In this document: piece after piece, positions 25,432-32,624 of the stretch | Layout of the letters: each line of letters begins with the position of its first letter | Numbering within the stretch: the first letter of the stretch is position 1 | DNA from: Fimbriiglobus ruber | Lineage (GTDB): Bacteria > Planctomycetota > Planctomycetia > Gemmatales > Gemmataceae | Length of the DNA stretch: 64,000 bases | Direction of reading: 5' to 3' | NCBI RefSeq assembly: GCF_002197845.1 | Contig: NZ_NIDE01000017.1 | Span: 1,472,712 to 1,536,711 of the forward strand | The notes under the pieces: model-generated | Told to the model about the DNA's origin: nothing | Database searches by the model: none | Seen by the model: only the letters and a program-made list of their open reading frames with translations | Position numbers and translations under genes: made by a program

Positions 25432-25795
25432 TTAGAAGTTCTTCGGTAGACCGCCGCTGTAGCCGCGCATGAAGGACTCGGACACGCTCACGGGCGACTG
25501 CCCTGCGATTTGTTTCGGTGGCTCAACTCGATGGACGCGAGTATGGCCCGACTTGTTCCGTTCCACGACAATGAGCCGCTGTTCGTCGTCGTGGAGGTCA
25601 AGTCCGTCGAGAACCGCCGGGTTGTGGGTCGTGAGTATCACTTGTTTGTCGTATTCCTTCGCAAGCGTGATGATTTGCCGAATCAATGCGATGCACAACT
25701 TGGGGGTCCGTGAACTGTCGATGTTATCGATCGCGAAGAAGGCCGGCGTGTCGGGACTGATGAAAAGCGTCATGTAGAAGAGGAGGAAGAGGGAA
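25432..25795 (-). pseudogene. C-terminal fragment of an AAA (AAA_21-type) ATPase
   Basis: Only the last 110-120 codons are present. Visible are the Walker B/D-loop region PAFFAIDNIDSSRTPKLC and the H-loop VILTTHNPAVLDGL, typical of OLD/RecF-like AAA_21 ATPases, followed by a tail SFMRGYSGGLPKNF. The Walker A half is absent: upstream sequence is a group II intron remnant on the opposite strand. The open frame continues upstream to 26280 but only by chance. The fragment may come from a defence-type ATPase gene destroyed by insertion. Confidence 0.7.
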
Positions 25796-25796
25796 C

Positions 25797-26105
25797 CGGC
25801 TGATGAATCACCTGAGACGCCGCAGTCAACGACCCTACTGTGTCCCGGAGGACGAGTCGTTCTATGCCCACCTTCGAAGGCTGGGATTCCAGCCCTTGAC
25901 GGTGCGACCGACTCACAGTTGACGACCAGCGCATGCCTTGTGACGAGCGAGTTCAGGGAAGCCGTAGGCGGGAAATCCGCCCGTCCGGTTTGACGAGGGG
26001 AGAGCAGGGTTTCGGGCATGGCATGCGGATATTGAGCCACGCACGGGGAAACCCTGACGCACGGTGGGCCGAAGCCTAAACTCGGCACCTGCTCTCCTAC
26101 TCCAC
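25797..26105 (+). mobile_element. 5'-truncated group II intron (maturase C-terminus and domains V-VI)
   Basis: On the plus strand, codons ending at 25922 read MNHLRRRSQRPYC ... FYAHLRRLGFQPL, resembling the C-terminus of group II intron reverse transcriptase/maturases. They are followed 35 bases later by a domain V-like 34-mer and by a long hairpin (25999-26008 paired with 26088-26097) ending in a ctcctactcc-type 3' end. The reverse-transcriptase body and domains I-III are missing, as in aborted insertion. The 5' junction falls in the ATPase fragment. Confidence 0.65.
25958..25991 (+). ncRNA. group II intron domain V
   Basis: A 34-base stretch with the AGCCG ... CGGTT base pairing, an inner GGCGG/CCGCC stem, a GAAAT loop and a CGT-type bulge on the 3' side. 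It matches the expected layout of the catalytic domain V hairpin, placed right after the maturase end. Confidence 0.65.
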
Positions 26106-26148
26106 CAAAAAGACATTGTTGCGGGAAGTGACGCTCAGTTTTACCCAA

Positions 26149-26244
26149 TTGCGCAAATTTGGAGTGCGGCGCTTGACCGCCGCTTTTGCTTTTAAAAAAC
26201 CAAAGCAAAGCGGCGGTCAAGCGCCGCACTCCAAATTTGCGCAA
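26149..26244. repeat. palindromic element with 38-bp arms
   Basis: Left arm from 26149 (ttgcgcaaatttggagtgcg, continuing) and right arm ending at 26244 are inverted copies of about 38 bp with a short A/T-rich middle. It lies at the end of the OEP lipoprotein gene and next to the intron scar. It could work as a terminator hairpin, or be a mobile palindrome of the type often found between genes in this group. Confidence 0.85.
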
Positions 26245-26269
26245 CAGATCCGTCGATTCCGTTTCCCTA

Positions 26270-27532
26270 TCACTCCCCACCGAGCAACCCCTGCGCGGCG
26301 TCCAACCGCACCCGCCCCTGGTGCCAGGTCATGACGGCGGCTACCACCTCGGCCCGGGCCCGTAGGGCTTCCAGTTCGGCCGGGAGTTCGACGAGCGGGC
26401 CTTTGCCCTTCGCGTCGGCCGCCTTTTTGATGAGCTGGTCTGCCCGCCACCGCGCCAGGCCTACCTGCTTCCCCTGGGCGTCCACGGCCGCAGCCGTTTC
26501 GCGTACTTCGTCCGCGGCTGTCCGCTCGCGGTCGGCGATTACGTCGAAGAGTTGCTGGCGGAGGATCGCGACTTCCGCCAGGGCCGCGGCGTCCGGCACA
26601 CTCGGCATCCTCCTGCGAGCGAGTTTCGCCAGGCTGGACGGGGTCGGGCGCGACGTGATAGGCCGGTGAAGGCCTGGGATCGAACCGCGGAGTATTTCGC
26701 GGGCCGATTCCAGTGTTTCGGACGAAAGGTCCAGGTACGCGGCCCGCAGCGCCCGCAAGTCGCCCCGCTCTTCCAGGGCCGTTTGCACCGCGAGGTCGAG
26801 TTTCACCGGGGTCGCTGACACCGCGAACGTGCCCGTCGGTCGCAGCCGCTCGATGGTCGCCGCGGGCACGCCGAGCCGCCGCTTCAACTCGATGTCGACC
26901 GCCTTGGCCGCAAGATCGGCTTGACCCAGAAGGCCGAGGACGGTGCCGCGCTGGCGGTCGAGGTCGTCCGGGTCGACCGGCACGCGGAGTCCGTCGGCCT
27001 TCGCCTTGCGCACGATCACCCGGAGCTGGTCGAGTGTCCCGAGTGATGCGCGGGCCAGCTCCTCGCGACCCTCCGCGTCGGCCATCTGGAAGTAGTATTC
27101 GAGGGCCTGGAGGGCGGCCCGGTTCCGCGCGACGGCCGCGAGATGGGTTCGCAACTCGTGCCCCAGGCGGCGGACAGGCTGCGTCTCGGGCGACGTGCAA
27201 CCCAGCGCGTCGGCGGCATCGTCGACCCCCTCCCGACTGAGTACCAATGCGGCGGGTGCCCGCGCTGCCGCCTCGCGCCGGCAGACTTCCTCGCTTACCG
27301 CGCGGTAGCCGGGCGGGGCGGTAGCCACGTCCGCGGCGTTGGTGGTTGTCGGGTCGAGGGTTGGGAGCGTGCGGTAATCGGGTTCGAGCCCGGTCACGGG
27401 CGTGACGGGCAGGTCGGGGGCAGGCCGTGGGGCGGTGGCGGGCGCCACGACTGGCGGGGCCGGCGCGCGGCACCCCGCGGCGATCACCACCGCACACATC
27501 AATATCCGGCTCCCGCGCGCCGCGGCAATCAT
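26270..27532 (-). CDS. TolC/OEP-like outer membrane lipoprotein
   Basis: A 420-aa protein with a lipobox (VVIAAGCRAP) near residue 20. The body is long helices with Ala/Arg/Leu heptads (ELARASLGTLDQLRVIVRKA; LAVQTALEERGDLRALRAAYLDL), as in the periplasmic helices of TolC-type channels; LAVQTALEERGDLRALRA resembles the OEP repeat start. It is divergent from the TetR-hlyD-ABC operon, so it probably supplies the outer membrane exit of that pump. A second, longer open frame on the same strand (26217-27674) is a shadow. TolC identity is moderately sure. Confidence 0.68.
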   Translation of the reverse strand: MIAAARGSRILMCAVVIAAGCRAPAPPVVAPATAPRPAPDLPVTPVTGLEPDYRTLPTLDPTTTNAADVATAPPGYRAVSEEVCRREAAARAPAALVLSREGVDDAADALGCTSPETQPVRRLGHELRTHLAAVARNRAALQALEYYFQMADAEGREELARASLGTLDQLRVIVRKAKADGLRVPVDPDDLDRQRGTVLGLLGQADLAAKAVDIELKRRLGVPAATIERLRPTGTFAVSATPVKLDLAVQTALEERGDLRALRAAYLDLSSETLESAREILRGSIPGLHRPITSRPTPSSLAKLARRRMPSVPDAAALAEVAILRQQLFDVIADRERTAADEVRETAAAVDAQGKQVGLARWRADQLIKKAADAKGKGPLVELPAELEALRARAEVVAAVMTWHQGRVRLDAAQGLLGGE

Positions 27533-27729
27533 CCGCGCTCCCGTCGTAACTCAGAAAGCCTATCTTCACAATCCATCGGTCTTGCCGTGCAGCCTGAATG
27601 AGCGGGTTTTGCCGGTTTCGCGTCGGGCGCGCAGCCCAAGCCCCAAGAAGTAGGCCCGCACTGGCAAAATGCACAGATTGGCGAAACTAAGAAACAAGGG
27701 TAGAAAACTGAGGATTCAATGTTCCGGTG

Positions 27730-27759
27730 TTGACATCTTTAGACCGATCGGTCTATTAT
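27730..27759 (+). promoter_or_regulatory. sigma70-type promoter of the tetR-efflux operon
   Basis: TTGACA (27730-27735) and TATTAT (27754-27759) with an 18-base spacer, 42 bases upstream of the tetR start. The spacer contains the first TetR-type operator, so a bound repressor would cover the promoter. Confidence 0.75.
27740..27755. promoter_or_regulatory. TetR operator 1
   Basis: Perfect 16-base palindrome TAGACCGATCGGTCTA between -35 and -10. The form matches palindromes bound by TetR-family repressors near their own genes. Confidence 0.8.
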
Positions 27760-27772
27760 TAAATTTCTCCAC

Positions 27773-27788
27773 TAGTCCGATCGGTCTA
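27773..27788. promoter_or_regulatory. TetR operator 2
   Basis: Near copy TAGTCCGATCGGTCTA of operator 1, 33 bases further on and just before the tetR start. One mismatch breaks perfect symmetry. Together the two sites suggest autoregulation by two repressor dimers. Confidence 0.75.
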
Positions 27789-27800
27789 GAGACGCCGGCG

Positions 27801-28568
27801 ATGGCAGAGCGGAACGGATGGCAACAAACTGGCCCGACGCCGCCGGCCGAACTACCCGAAGTCGAAGGAGATTCGGCCGCCGGTCCGGGAAGCGATGTCG
27901 CCATTCCGCCGCCGGATTCGGCCATCGCCCGCCGCCGCCGCGACGAAATCGTGACCGCGGCCATCGAAATTATCGCCTCGGAAGGCTTGCACAATCTTTC
28001 GCTCGCAAGAATCGAGCGCCGAATTCAAATGAGCCGGGGGCAACTGACGTATTACTTCCCGACGAAGGAATCGATCCTTTTGGCGGTCTTCGATCGTACG
28101 CTCGCCCGGATGATTGAGGGCGCGATGGCGGATGCGGAAAAATCGGGGGCACCGAAGCCCGGGAACGGGACGCCCTGGGAATGCCTCAAACACGGGATGA
28201 CACGGATGTTGTCCGAGACGGCGACGCCGACCGAGCCCGAAGCGAGACACCAGTTACACGCCCTCGTCCATACGTTCATGGCCCAGGTCCGCCACCGGGA
28301 CGACTACCGGCAAAAGTTGGCCACGGCCAACGCCGGGTTGCGGGCGGTTATCACGAGCGACGTGGCCGTGTCCGTCCCCGCCTCCCCTGTGCCCCCAGCC
28401 GTCGTCGCGTCGATCGTGATGGCGTTGATTCGAGGGCTGAGTGACCAACTCGCGGTCGACCCGACCGCGTTCGACCGGCAGCAGGTCGCGGACGCGTGCC
28501 TGCTGATGTTAGCCCCGCTGTTCGGGCGAGCCCCCGAGCCCCCGACTCCCGGAGTGCCTAATGAGTGA
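27801..28568 (+). CDS. TetR family transcriptional regulator of the efflux operon
   Basis: A 255-aa repressor. The ATG at 27801 is chosen because it lies behind the promoter and operators; the longer frame from 27669 would be translated across them. An acidic, Pro-rich leader of about 45 residues precedes the HTH (RRRRDEIVTAAIEIIASEG, then LSLARIERRIQMSRGQLTYYF). YYFPTKESILLAVFD is the classic end of the TetR DNA-binding domain. The C-terminal ligand domain is helical. It overlaps hlyD by 8 bases, so it is cotranscribed with the pump it probably controls. The inducer is unknown, likely a toxic small molecule exported by the pump. Confidence 0.9.
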   Translation: MAERNGWQQTGPTPPAELPEVEGDSAAGPGSDVAIPPPDSAIARRRRDEIVTAAIEIIASEGLHNLSLARIERRIQMSRGQLTYYFPTKESILLAVFDRTLARMIEGAMADAEKSGAPKPGNGTPWECLKHGMTRMLSETATPTEPEARHQLHALVHTFMAQVRHRDDYRQKLATANAGLRAVITSDVAVSVPASPVPPAVVASIVMALIRGLSDQLAVDPTAFDRQQVADACLLMLAPLFGRAPEPPTPGVPNE

Positions 28569-29850
28569 CCTTCGTACCGCCCCCGGTATCCAGCCGAACG
28601 GCGAACTGCTGACCCGCGTCAAGCAGCTCCGGTTGGACGAACAACTCGGGGCTGCCAAGAGTGGCCGCGGCGGGGGGGCGGGGTGGCTCCCGTGGGTGCT
28701 GTGTGCGCTGCTCGCGTTCGCGTGGGCGACGGCCGGCATTCGCGCGTACCGGGCCGTCCCCCACGATGGTACCGCGGCCGCCACCGGCCAGTCGGCGACT
28801 ACGGCCCCCGTCACCGCCGCCTCCGACTCAGCCAAGTCGGTCGAAGCGGGGACGATTCAGCTCGAAGTGAAAGGGTATCTCGTCCCGGCCCGGCAGATCT
28901 CCGTCAGCCCGATCGACGTGGGCGGCCGCCTCATCGCCCTGGACGTCGTGGAGGGCCGGCGGTACGAGGCCGGGGCCGTTCTCGGGAAACTCGACCCGGC
29001 CAGCTACACGGCCGTGTACGAAGAAACGGTCGCGTCGCAGGTCTCGGCCCAGAAGCGACTCGTGGCGGCCGAGCAGCACCTGGCCGAACTCCTACCCGCG
29101 TCGGTCCGCCCGATCGAGATCACCCAGGTCGAAGCCCAACTCCGGGAGGCCGAGGCTCAACGAGCCCGGGCCGAGGACGAGCAGCAGCGGCTCTCCCCCC
29201 TCAAAGGCGCGTCCGGTCGGGAAATCAACCAGGCGCAGAACGACCTGGTCGGGGCCAAGGCCCGGGTCGAGAAACTGAGAGCCGACCTCGTGGTCCTTCG
29301 GGAGGGGCCGCGAAAGGAGAAAGTCCTGGCGGCCGAGGCCGACGTGGCCGCCGCCAGGGCCGACGTCCTCGCCGCGGACGCGCGGATGAAGCAGAACAAG
29401 TGGCGGCTCGACAACTGTGTCATCCGCGCCCCCGTCACCGGCACCGTCCTGTCCAAGAAGGCCGAGAACGGCAACCTGGTGAACCCGATGGCGTTCGGGG
29501 CCTCGTCCGGGTCGATCTGCGACATGGCCGACCTGTCGGACCTGGAAGTCGACCTGGAGATCCCCGAGCGGGACATCGCCAAGCTCAAGGTCGACCAGCC
29601 GTGCCGCATCAAGGTGGACGCCTACCCCGACCGCCCCTACACCGGCCGCCTCGACCGGATCATGCCGATCGCCAACCGGTCGAAGAGCATCGTGAACGTG
29701 CGCGTGAAGGTCCAACTCCCGGCGAACGAGGAGCCCGGCACGTACCTCAAGCCGGAAATGGGCGCGGTCGTCTCCTTCCTCCCGATGACCGAGAAGAAGG
29801 TGGGTGAGCCGCAGAAGCCCGATCAACCGGCGACGGAGCCGAAGAAGTAG
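28561..29850 (+). CDS. HlyD/MacA-like periplasmic adaptor
   Basis: A 429-aa membrane-fusion protein. One TM helix (WLPWVLCALLAFAWATAGI, about residues 40-60), a split biotinyl-lipoyl domain (GGRLIALDVVEGRRYEAGAV and IRAPVTGTVLSKKAENGNLV), and a long alpha-hairpin (about residues 150-280, heptads with AEAQRARAEDEQQRL). The beta-barrel domain follows. It joins the inner-membrane ABC parts to the outer-membrane channel. Translation is coupled to tetR through the overlap. It is followed by an inverted-repeat gap before the ATPase gene. Confidence 0.9.
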   Translation: MSDLRTAPGIQPNGELLTRVKQLRLDEQLGAAKSGRGGGAGWLPWVLCALLAFAWATAGIRAYRAVPHDGTAAATGQSATTAPVTAASDSAKSVEAGTIQLEVKGYLVPARQISVSPIDVGGRLIALDVVEGRRYEAGAVLGKLDPASYTAVYEETVASQVSAQKRLVAAEQHLAELLPASVRPIEITQVEAQLREAEAQRARAEDEQQRLSPLKGASGREINQAQNDLVGAKARVEKLRADLVVLREGPRKEKVLAAEADVAAARADVLAADARMKQNKWRLDNCVIRAPVTGTVLSKKAENGNLVNPMAFGASSGSICDMADLSDLEVDLEIPERDIAKLKVDQPCRIKVDAYPDRPYTGRLDRIMPIANRSKSIVNVRVKVQLPANEEPGTYLKPEMGAVVSFLPMTEKKVGEPQKPDQPATEPKK

Positions 29851-29867
29851 AGTCGGCAGAGGGTTTA

Positions 29868-29985
29868 GGCGAGCGGGGGACGTAAGTCCCCTGATTCTTT
29901 GGAGATCGTCGGTCTATTTAACAAGTGGCTGTCGTGTTTCGGTAGGGATTCGCGAGAATCAGGGGACTTACGTCCCCCGCTCGCC
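29868..29985. repeat. 31-bp inverted repeat upstream of the ABC ATPase gene
   Basis: Arms 29868-29898 and 29955-29985 are perfect inverted copies beginning ggcgagcgggggacgtaagt. The same arms recur after the ATPase gene (30726-30899). Confidence 0.9.
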
Positions 29986-30010
29986 GGGATCCGTGCGAAG
30001 GGGAAGGTCG

Positions 30011-30706
30011 ATGAGCGCGATCGTCGAAGTGCGCCGCCTGTACAAGTCGTTTTCCCGGGGGGCCGAGCGGATCGACGTCCTCATGGACCTGAACGTGGAC
30101 GTGGACCGGGCCGAGTTCGTCGCCCTCATGGGGCCGTCCGGGTCGGGGAAGACGACGCTCCTGAACCTGATCGCCGGGCTCGACACCCCGACCGAGGGGA
30201 CGATCCAGATCGGCGGCCAGGAAATCTCGGCCATGTCCGAGAGCGAACTGGCCCGGTGGCGGACGCGGAACGTCGGGTTCGTGTTCCAGTTCTACAACCT
30301 ACTCCCGGTCCTCACCGCCTACGAGAACGTCGAACTCCCGCTCCTGCTCCTGCCGCTGTCGTCCGCCCAGCGGCGCCAGCAGGTGGAGAACGCGCTCGGG
30401 TTGGTCGGCCTGTCCGACCGGATGCGGCACCGCCCCGGTCAGCTGTCCGGCGGCCAGTGCCAGCGGGTCGGCATCGCCCGCGCGATCGTCACCGACCCGA
30501 CCATCATCGTGGCCGACGAACCCACCGGCGCGCTCGACGCGAAGTCGGCCGACGACGCCCTGAACCTGCTCGATCTGCTCCGGGTGCAGCTCGACAAGAC
30601 GATCATCATGGTCACCCACGACCCGTCCGCCGCGGGCCGGGCCCAGCGGATCGTCCACCTGGAAAAGGGACGGTTGGTGGGGGCTGCCGAAGAATTAAGA
30701 ATTTAG
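30011..30706 (+). CDS. ABC transporter ATP-binding protein (MacB/LolD-like)
   Basis: A 231-aa ATPase. The ATG at 30011 gives the standard N-terminus; the open frame continues upstream through the repeat but is not coding there. Walker A GPSGSGKTT (about 44), signature LSGGQCQRVGIARA with Cys replacing the usual Gln, Walker B TIIVADEPTG, then the H-loop MVTHDP. Closest to the MacB/LolD/FtsE group that works with FtsX-like permeases, which fits the two permease genes that follow. It likely drives export through the HlyD adaptor and the outer-membrane lipoprotein. Confidence 0.92.
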   Translation: MSAIVEVRRLYKSFSRGAERIDVLMDLNVDVDRAEFVALMGPSGSGKTTLLNLIAGLDTPTEGTIQIGGQEISAMSESELARWRTRNVGFVFQFYNLLPVLTAYENVELPLLLLPLSSAQRRQQVENALGLVGLSDRMRHRPGQLSGGQCQRVGIARAIVTDPTIIVADEPTGALDAKSADDALNLLDLLRVQLDKTIIMVTHDPSAAGRAQRIVHLEKGRLVGAAEELRI

Positions 30707-30725
30707 CCATAGAGGGCATAAAACA

Positions 30726-30899
30726 GGCGAGCGGGGGACGTAAGTCCCCTGATTCTCCGGACCGAGTCCCCTGATTCTCCGGACGGTCTCCCAGCGAATG
30801 AGACGAGACCATTCTCCCGATGAGCTGGAGGACATGAGTCCTCGGACACCGGGGATTGCTGTCCCTCCAGAATCAGGGGACTCACGTCCCCCGCTCGCC
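30726..30899. repeat. second copy of the 31-bp inverted repeat
   Basis: Arms 30726-30756 and 30869-30899 match those at 29868-29985, with one mismatch (gtaag versus gtgag); a partial extra copy of tcccctgattctccgg lies inside. The ATPase gene is thus flanked by two copies of the same element. Confidence 0.88.
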
Positions 30900-30941
30900 T
30901 GACAGCGTTAAACCCATAACGAAATCCCCCGGAGCGATGTC

Positions 30942-32435
30942 ATGCACCCGGAAATGAGTCAATACATGTCCGGCCCGGCCGACACGTCGCTCATGCAGTT
31001 GGCCGTGTACGCGGTCGCGGTGCTGTTCGGGCTGCTCGCCCTGCTCACCCTGCTGGCCGCCGCCACCCTGCCGCTCTTCTTCGTCGCGATGCTGATCCTC
31101 GAATTCGTCCTGCGGGGCGTCCAGAACCTGCCCGACCCGATCGGCAAGTCCAGCAAGATCGCCGGGCTGGTATTCCGCAGCCTCCGCCGGAACCTGCTGC
31201 GGACCGCCCTGACGTACATCGCCCTGTTCGTCCTCACCGGGATGCTCACGTTCATTTACAGCATCGTCTCGTTCCTCGGGGCCCTCACCAAGGACAAGGA
31301 AGACAACCAGCTCATCCTGATGACCGAAAAGTTCACCATCCCCAGCCAGATGCCGCCCGGGTACGCCAGCCAGCTCAAGGGGGTGATGCAGACCAAACTC
31401 CCGCCCGAACTCCGGCCGAAGAACATCGACGAGAACTTCATGACCTGGTCGTTCGTCCTCACCAGCCTCGACCCGACGAAATTGACCCAGGAAAATAACG
31501 TGATGCTGTTCGCCCTCGACCCGGACGCGGTCCTCACGATGATGTCCGAACAGGGGCTGAACAAGGAAGACCTCGGGGAGGACGGGTGGGCCGAACTCGT
31601 CCGCACGGTCGACCTGGTCAAGCAGGACAAGCGGAACATCGTCGTCGGCGAGGACCGCCTGAAGATGATCGACAAGAAGGTCGGCGACGAGATCAAACTG
31701 TACGGGCAGAACTACAAGGACCTCGAGTTCGAGTGCAAGATCGTCGGGGCGTTCCCGTCCGGCAGCCGGATGGGGATGAACGCGGCCATGCGGTTCGACT
31801 ACCTGATGGGCAAGCTCGACGACTACAAGAACAAGAAGGGCACGGCCCACCCGCAGGGCGACCGGTGCGTCAACCTGATCTGGGTGCGGATGCCGACCAA
31901 GGCCGCCTACGAGCAACTCGCGTCGATCGTCAGCGAGCCCGGCACGTTCAGCGGGCCGGCCGTCAAAATGGAGACGTTCTCGGCCGCCGTCGGGGCGTTC
32001 CTCGACCCGTTCAAGGACATCTTCTGGGGCATGAAGTACATCATCATGCCGGCCATCATGGTCATCATGTGCCTGGTGATCGGGATCACCATCACCATCG
32101 GCGTCCGCGAGCGGTGGGCCGAGATGGCGGTCATGAAGGTGCTCGGGTTCCAGCCGTGGCAGGTGATGAGCATGGTCGTGGCCGAGGCCGTGCTGGTCGG
32201 CGTGTTCGGCGGGCTGCTCAGCACCTGGACGGTGTTCTTCCTGCCGCGGGCCATCAAGTGGGCGACCAAGGCGGCCGGCATCCGGTTCGCCTTCTTCGAC
32301 AGCTTCGGGTGCCCGTCTGAGATCCTGATCTACGGCCCGCTGCTCGGCGTCCTCGTCGGGGTGATCGGGTCAGCCCTGCCGTCGTGGAACGCCCGGAAGG
32401 TGAAAGTCTCCGAGGTATTTGCCCAGGTGACGTAA
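30942..32435 (+). CDS. FtsX-like ABC transporter permease (first)
   Basis: A 497-aa inner-membrane permease. An N-terminal pair of hydrophobic segments (VYAVAVLFGLLALLTLLAAATLPLFF, then LLRTALTYIALFVLTGML) is followed by a large periplasmic domain of about 250 residues and three C-terminal TM helices with the FtsX motif IGVRERWAEMAVMKVLGF. It ends VSEVFAQVT. It differs from simple MacB permeases in lacking a fused ATPase and in having extra N-terminal hydrophobic sequence. It pairs with the second permease as a likely heterodimer. Confidence 0.88.
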   Translation: MHPEMSQYMSGPADTSLMQLAVYAVAVLFGLLALLTLLAAATLPLFFVAMLILEFVLRGVQNLPDPIGKSSKIAGLVFRSLRRNLLRTALTYIALFVLTGMLTFIYSIVSFLGALTKDKEDNQLILMTEKFTIPSQMPPGYASQLKGVMQTKLPPELRPKNIDENFMTWSFVLTSLDPTKLTQENNVMLFALDPDAVLTMMSEQGLNKEDLGEDGWAELVRTVDLVKQDKRNIVVGEDRLKMIDKKVGDEIKLYGQNYKDLEFECKIVGAFPSGSRMGMNAAMRFDYLMGKLDDYKNKKGTAHPQGDRCVNLIWVRMPTKAAYEQLASIVSEPGTFSGPAVKMETFSAAVGAFLDPFKDIFWGMKYIIMPAIMVIMCLVIGITITIGVRERWAEMAVMKVLGFQPWQVMSMVVAEAVLVGVFGGLLSTWTVFFLPRAIKWATKAAGIRFAFFDSFGCPSEILIYGPLLGVLVGVIGSALPSWNARKVKVSEVFAQVT

Positions 32436-32443
32436 TCGTTTGA

Positions 32444-32579
32444 GCCTCCCCAGGGCGTTGCCCTGGGCTGAGAACTCCCAGTCCTTCGGACTGAAAATAC
32501 TGCACGCTTGTGTGATCGCCGACTGTCTTCACCCCAACGGGGTGAGAGTTCTCAGCCCAGGGCAACGCCCTGGGGAGGC
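32444..32579. repeat. 33-bp inverted repeat between the permease genes
   Basis: Arms 32444-32476 (gcctccccagggcgttgccc, continuing) and 32547-32579 are perfect inverted copies, each holding a smaller ccagggcg/cgccctgg palindrome. Unrelated in sequence to the repeats around the ATPase gene. Confidence 0.88.
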
Positions 32580-32624
32580 GGCACGCCTCGGGATTTCATA
32601 CCCAACATCCCACGGGTCCTCGAC

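Noticed and set aside
23893-25449. 518-aa plus-strand open frame
   Set aside because: Antisense to the Gfo/Idh/MocA gene, which has Tat signal and active-site motifs.
25796-26280. Upstream extension of the AAA-ATPase frame
   Set aside because: Passes through the intron remnant and palindrome; no ATPase motif, so only 25432-25795 was kept.
29804-30706. 300-aa version of the ABC ATPase
   Set aside because: Extension crosses the inverted repeat; standard family start is at 30011.
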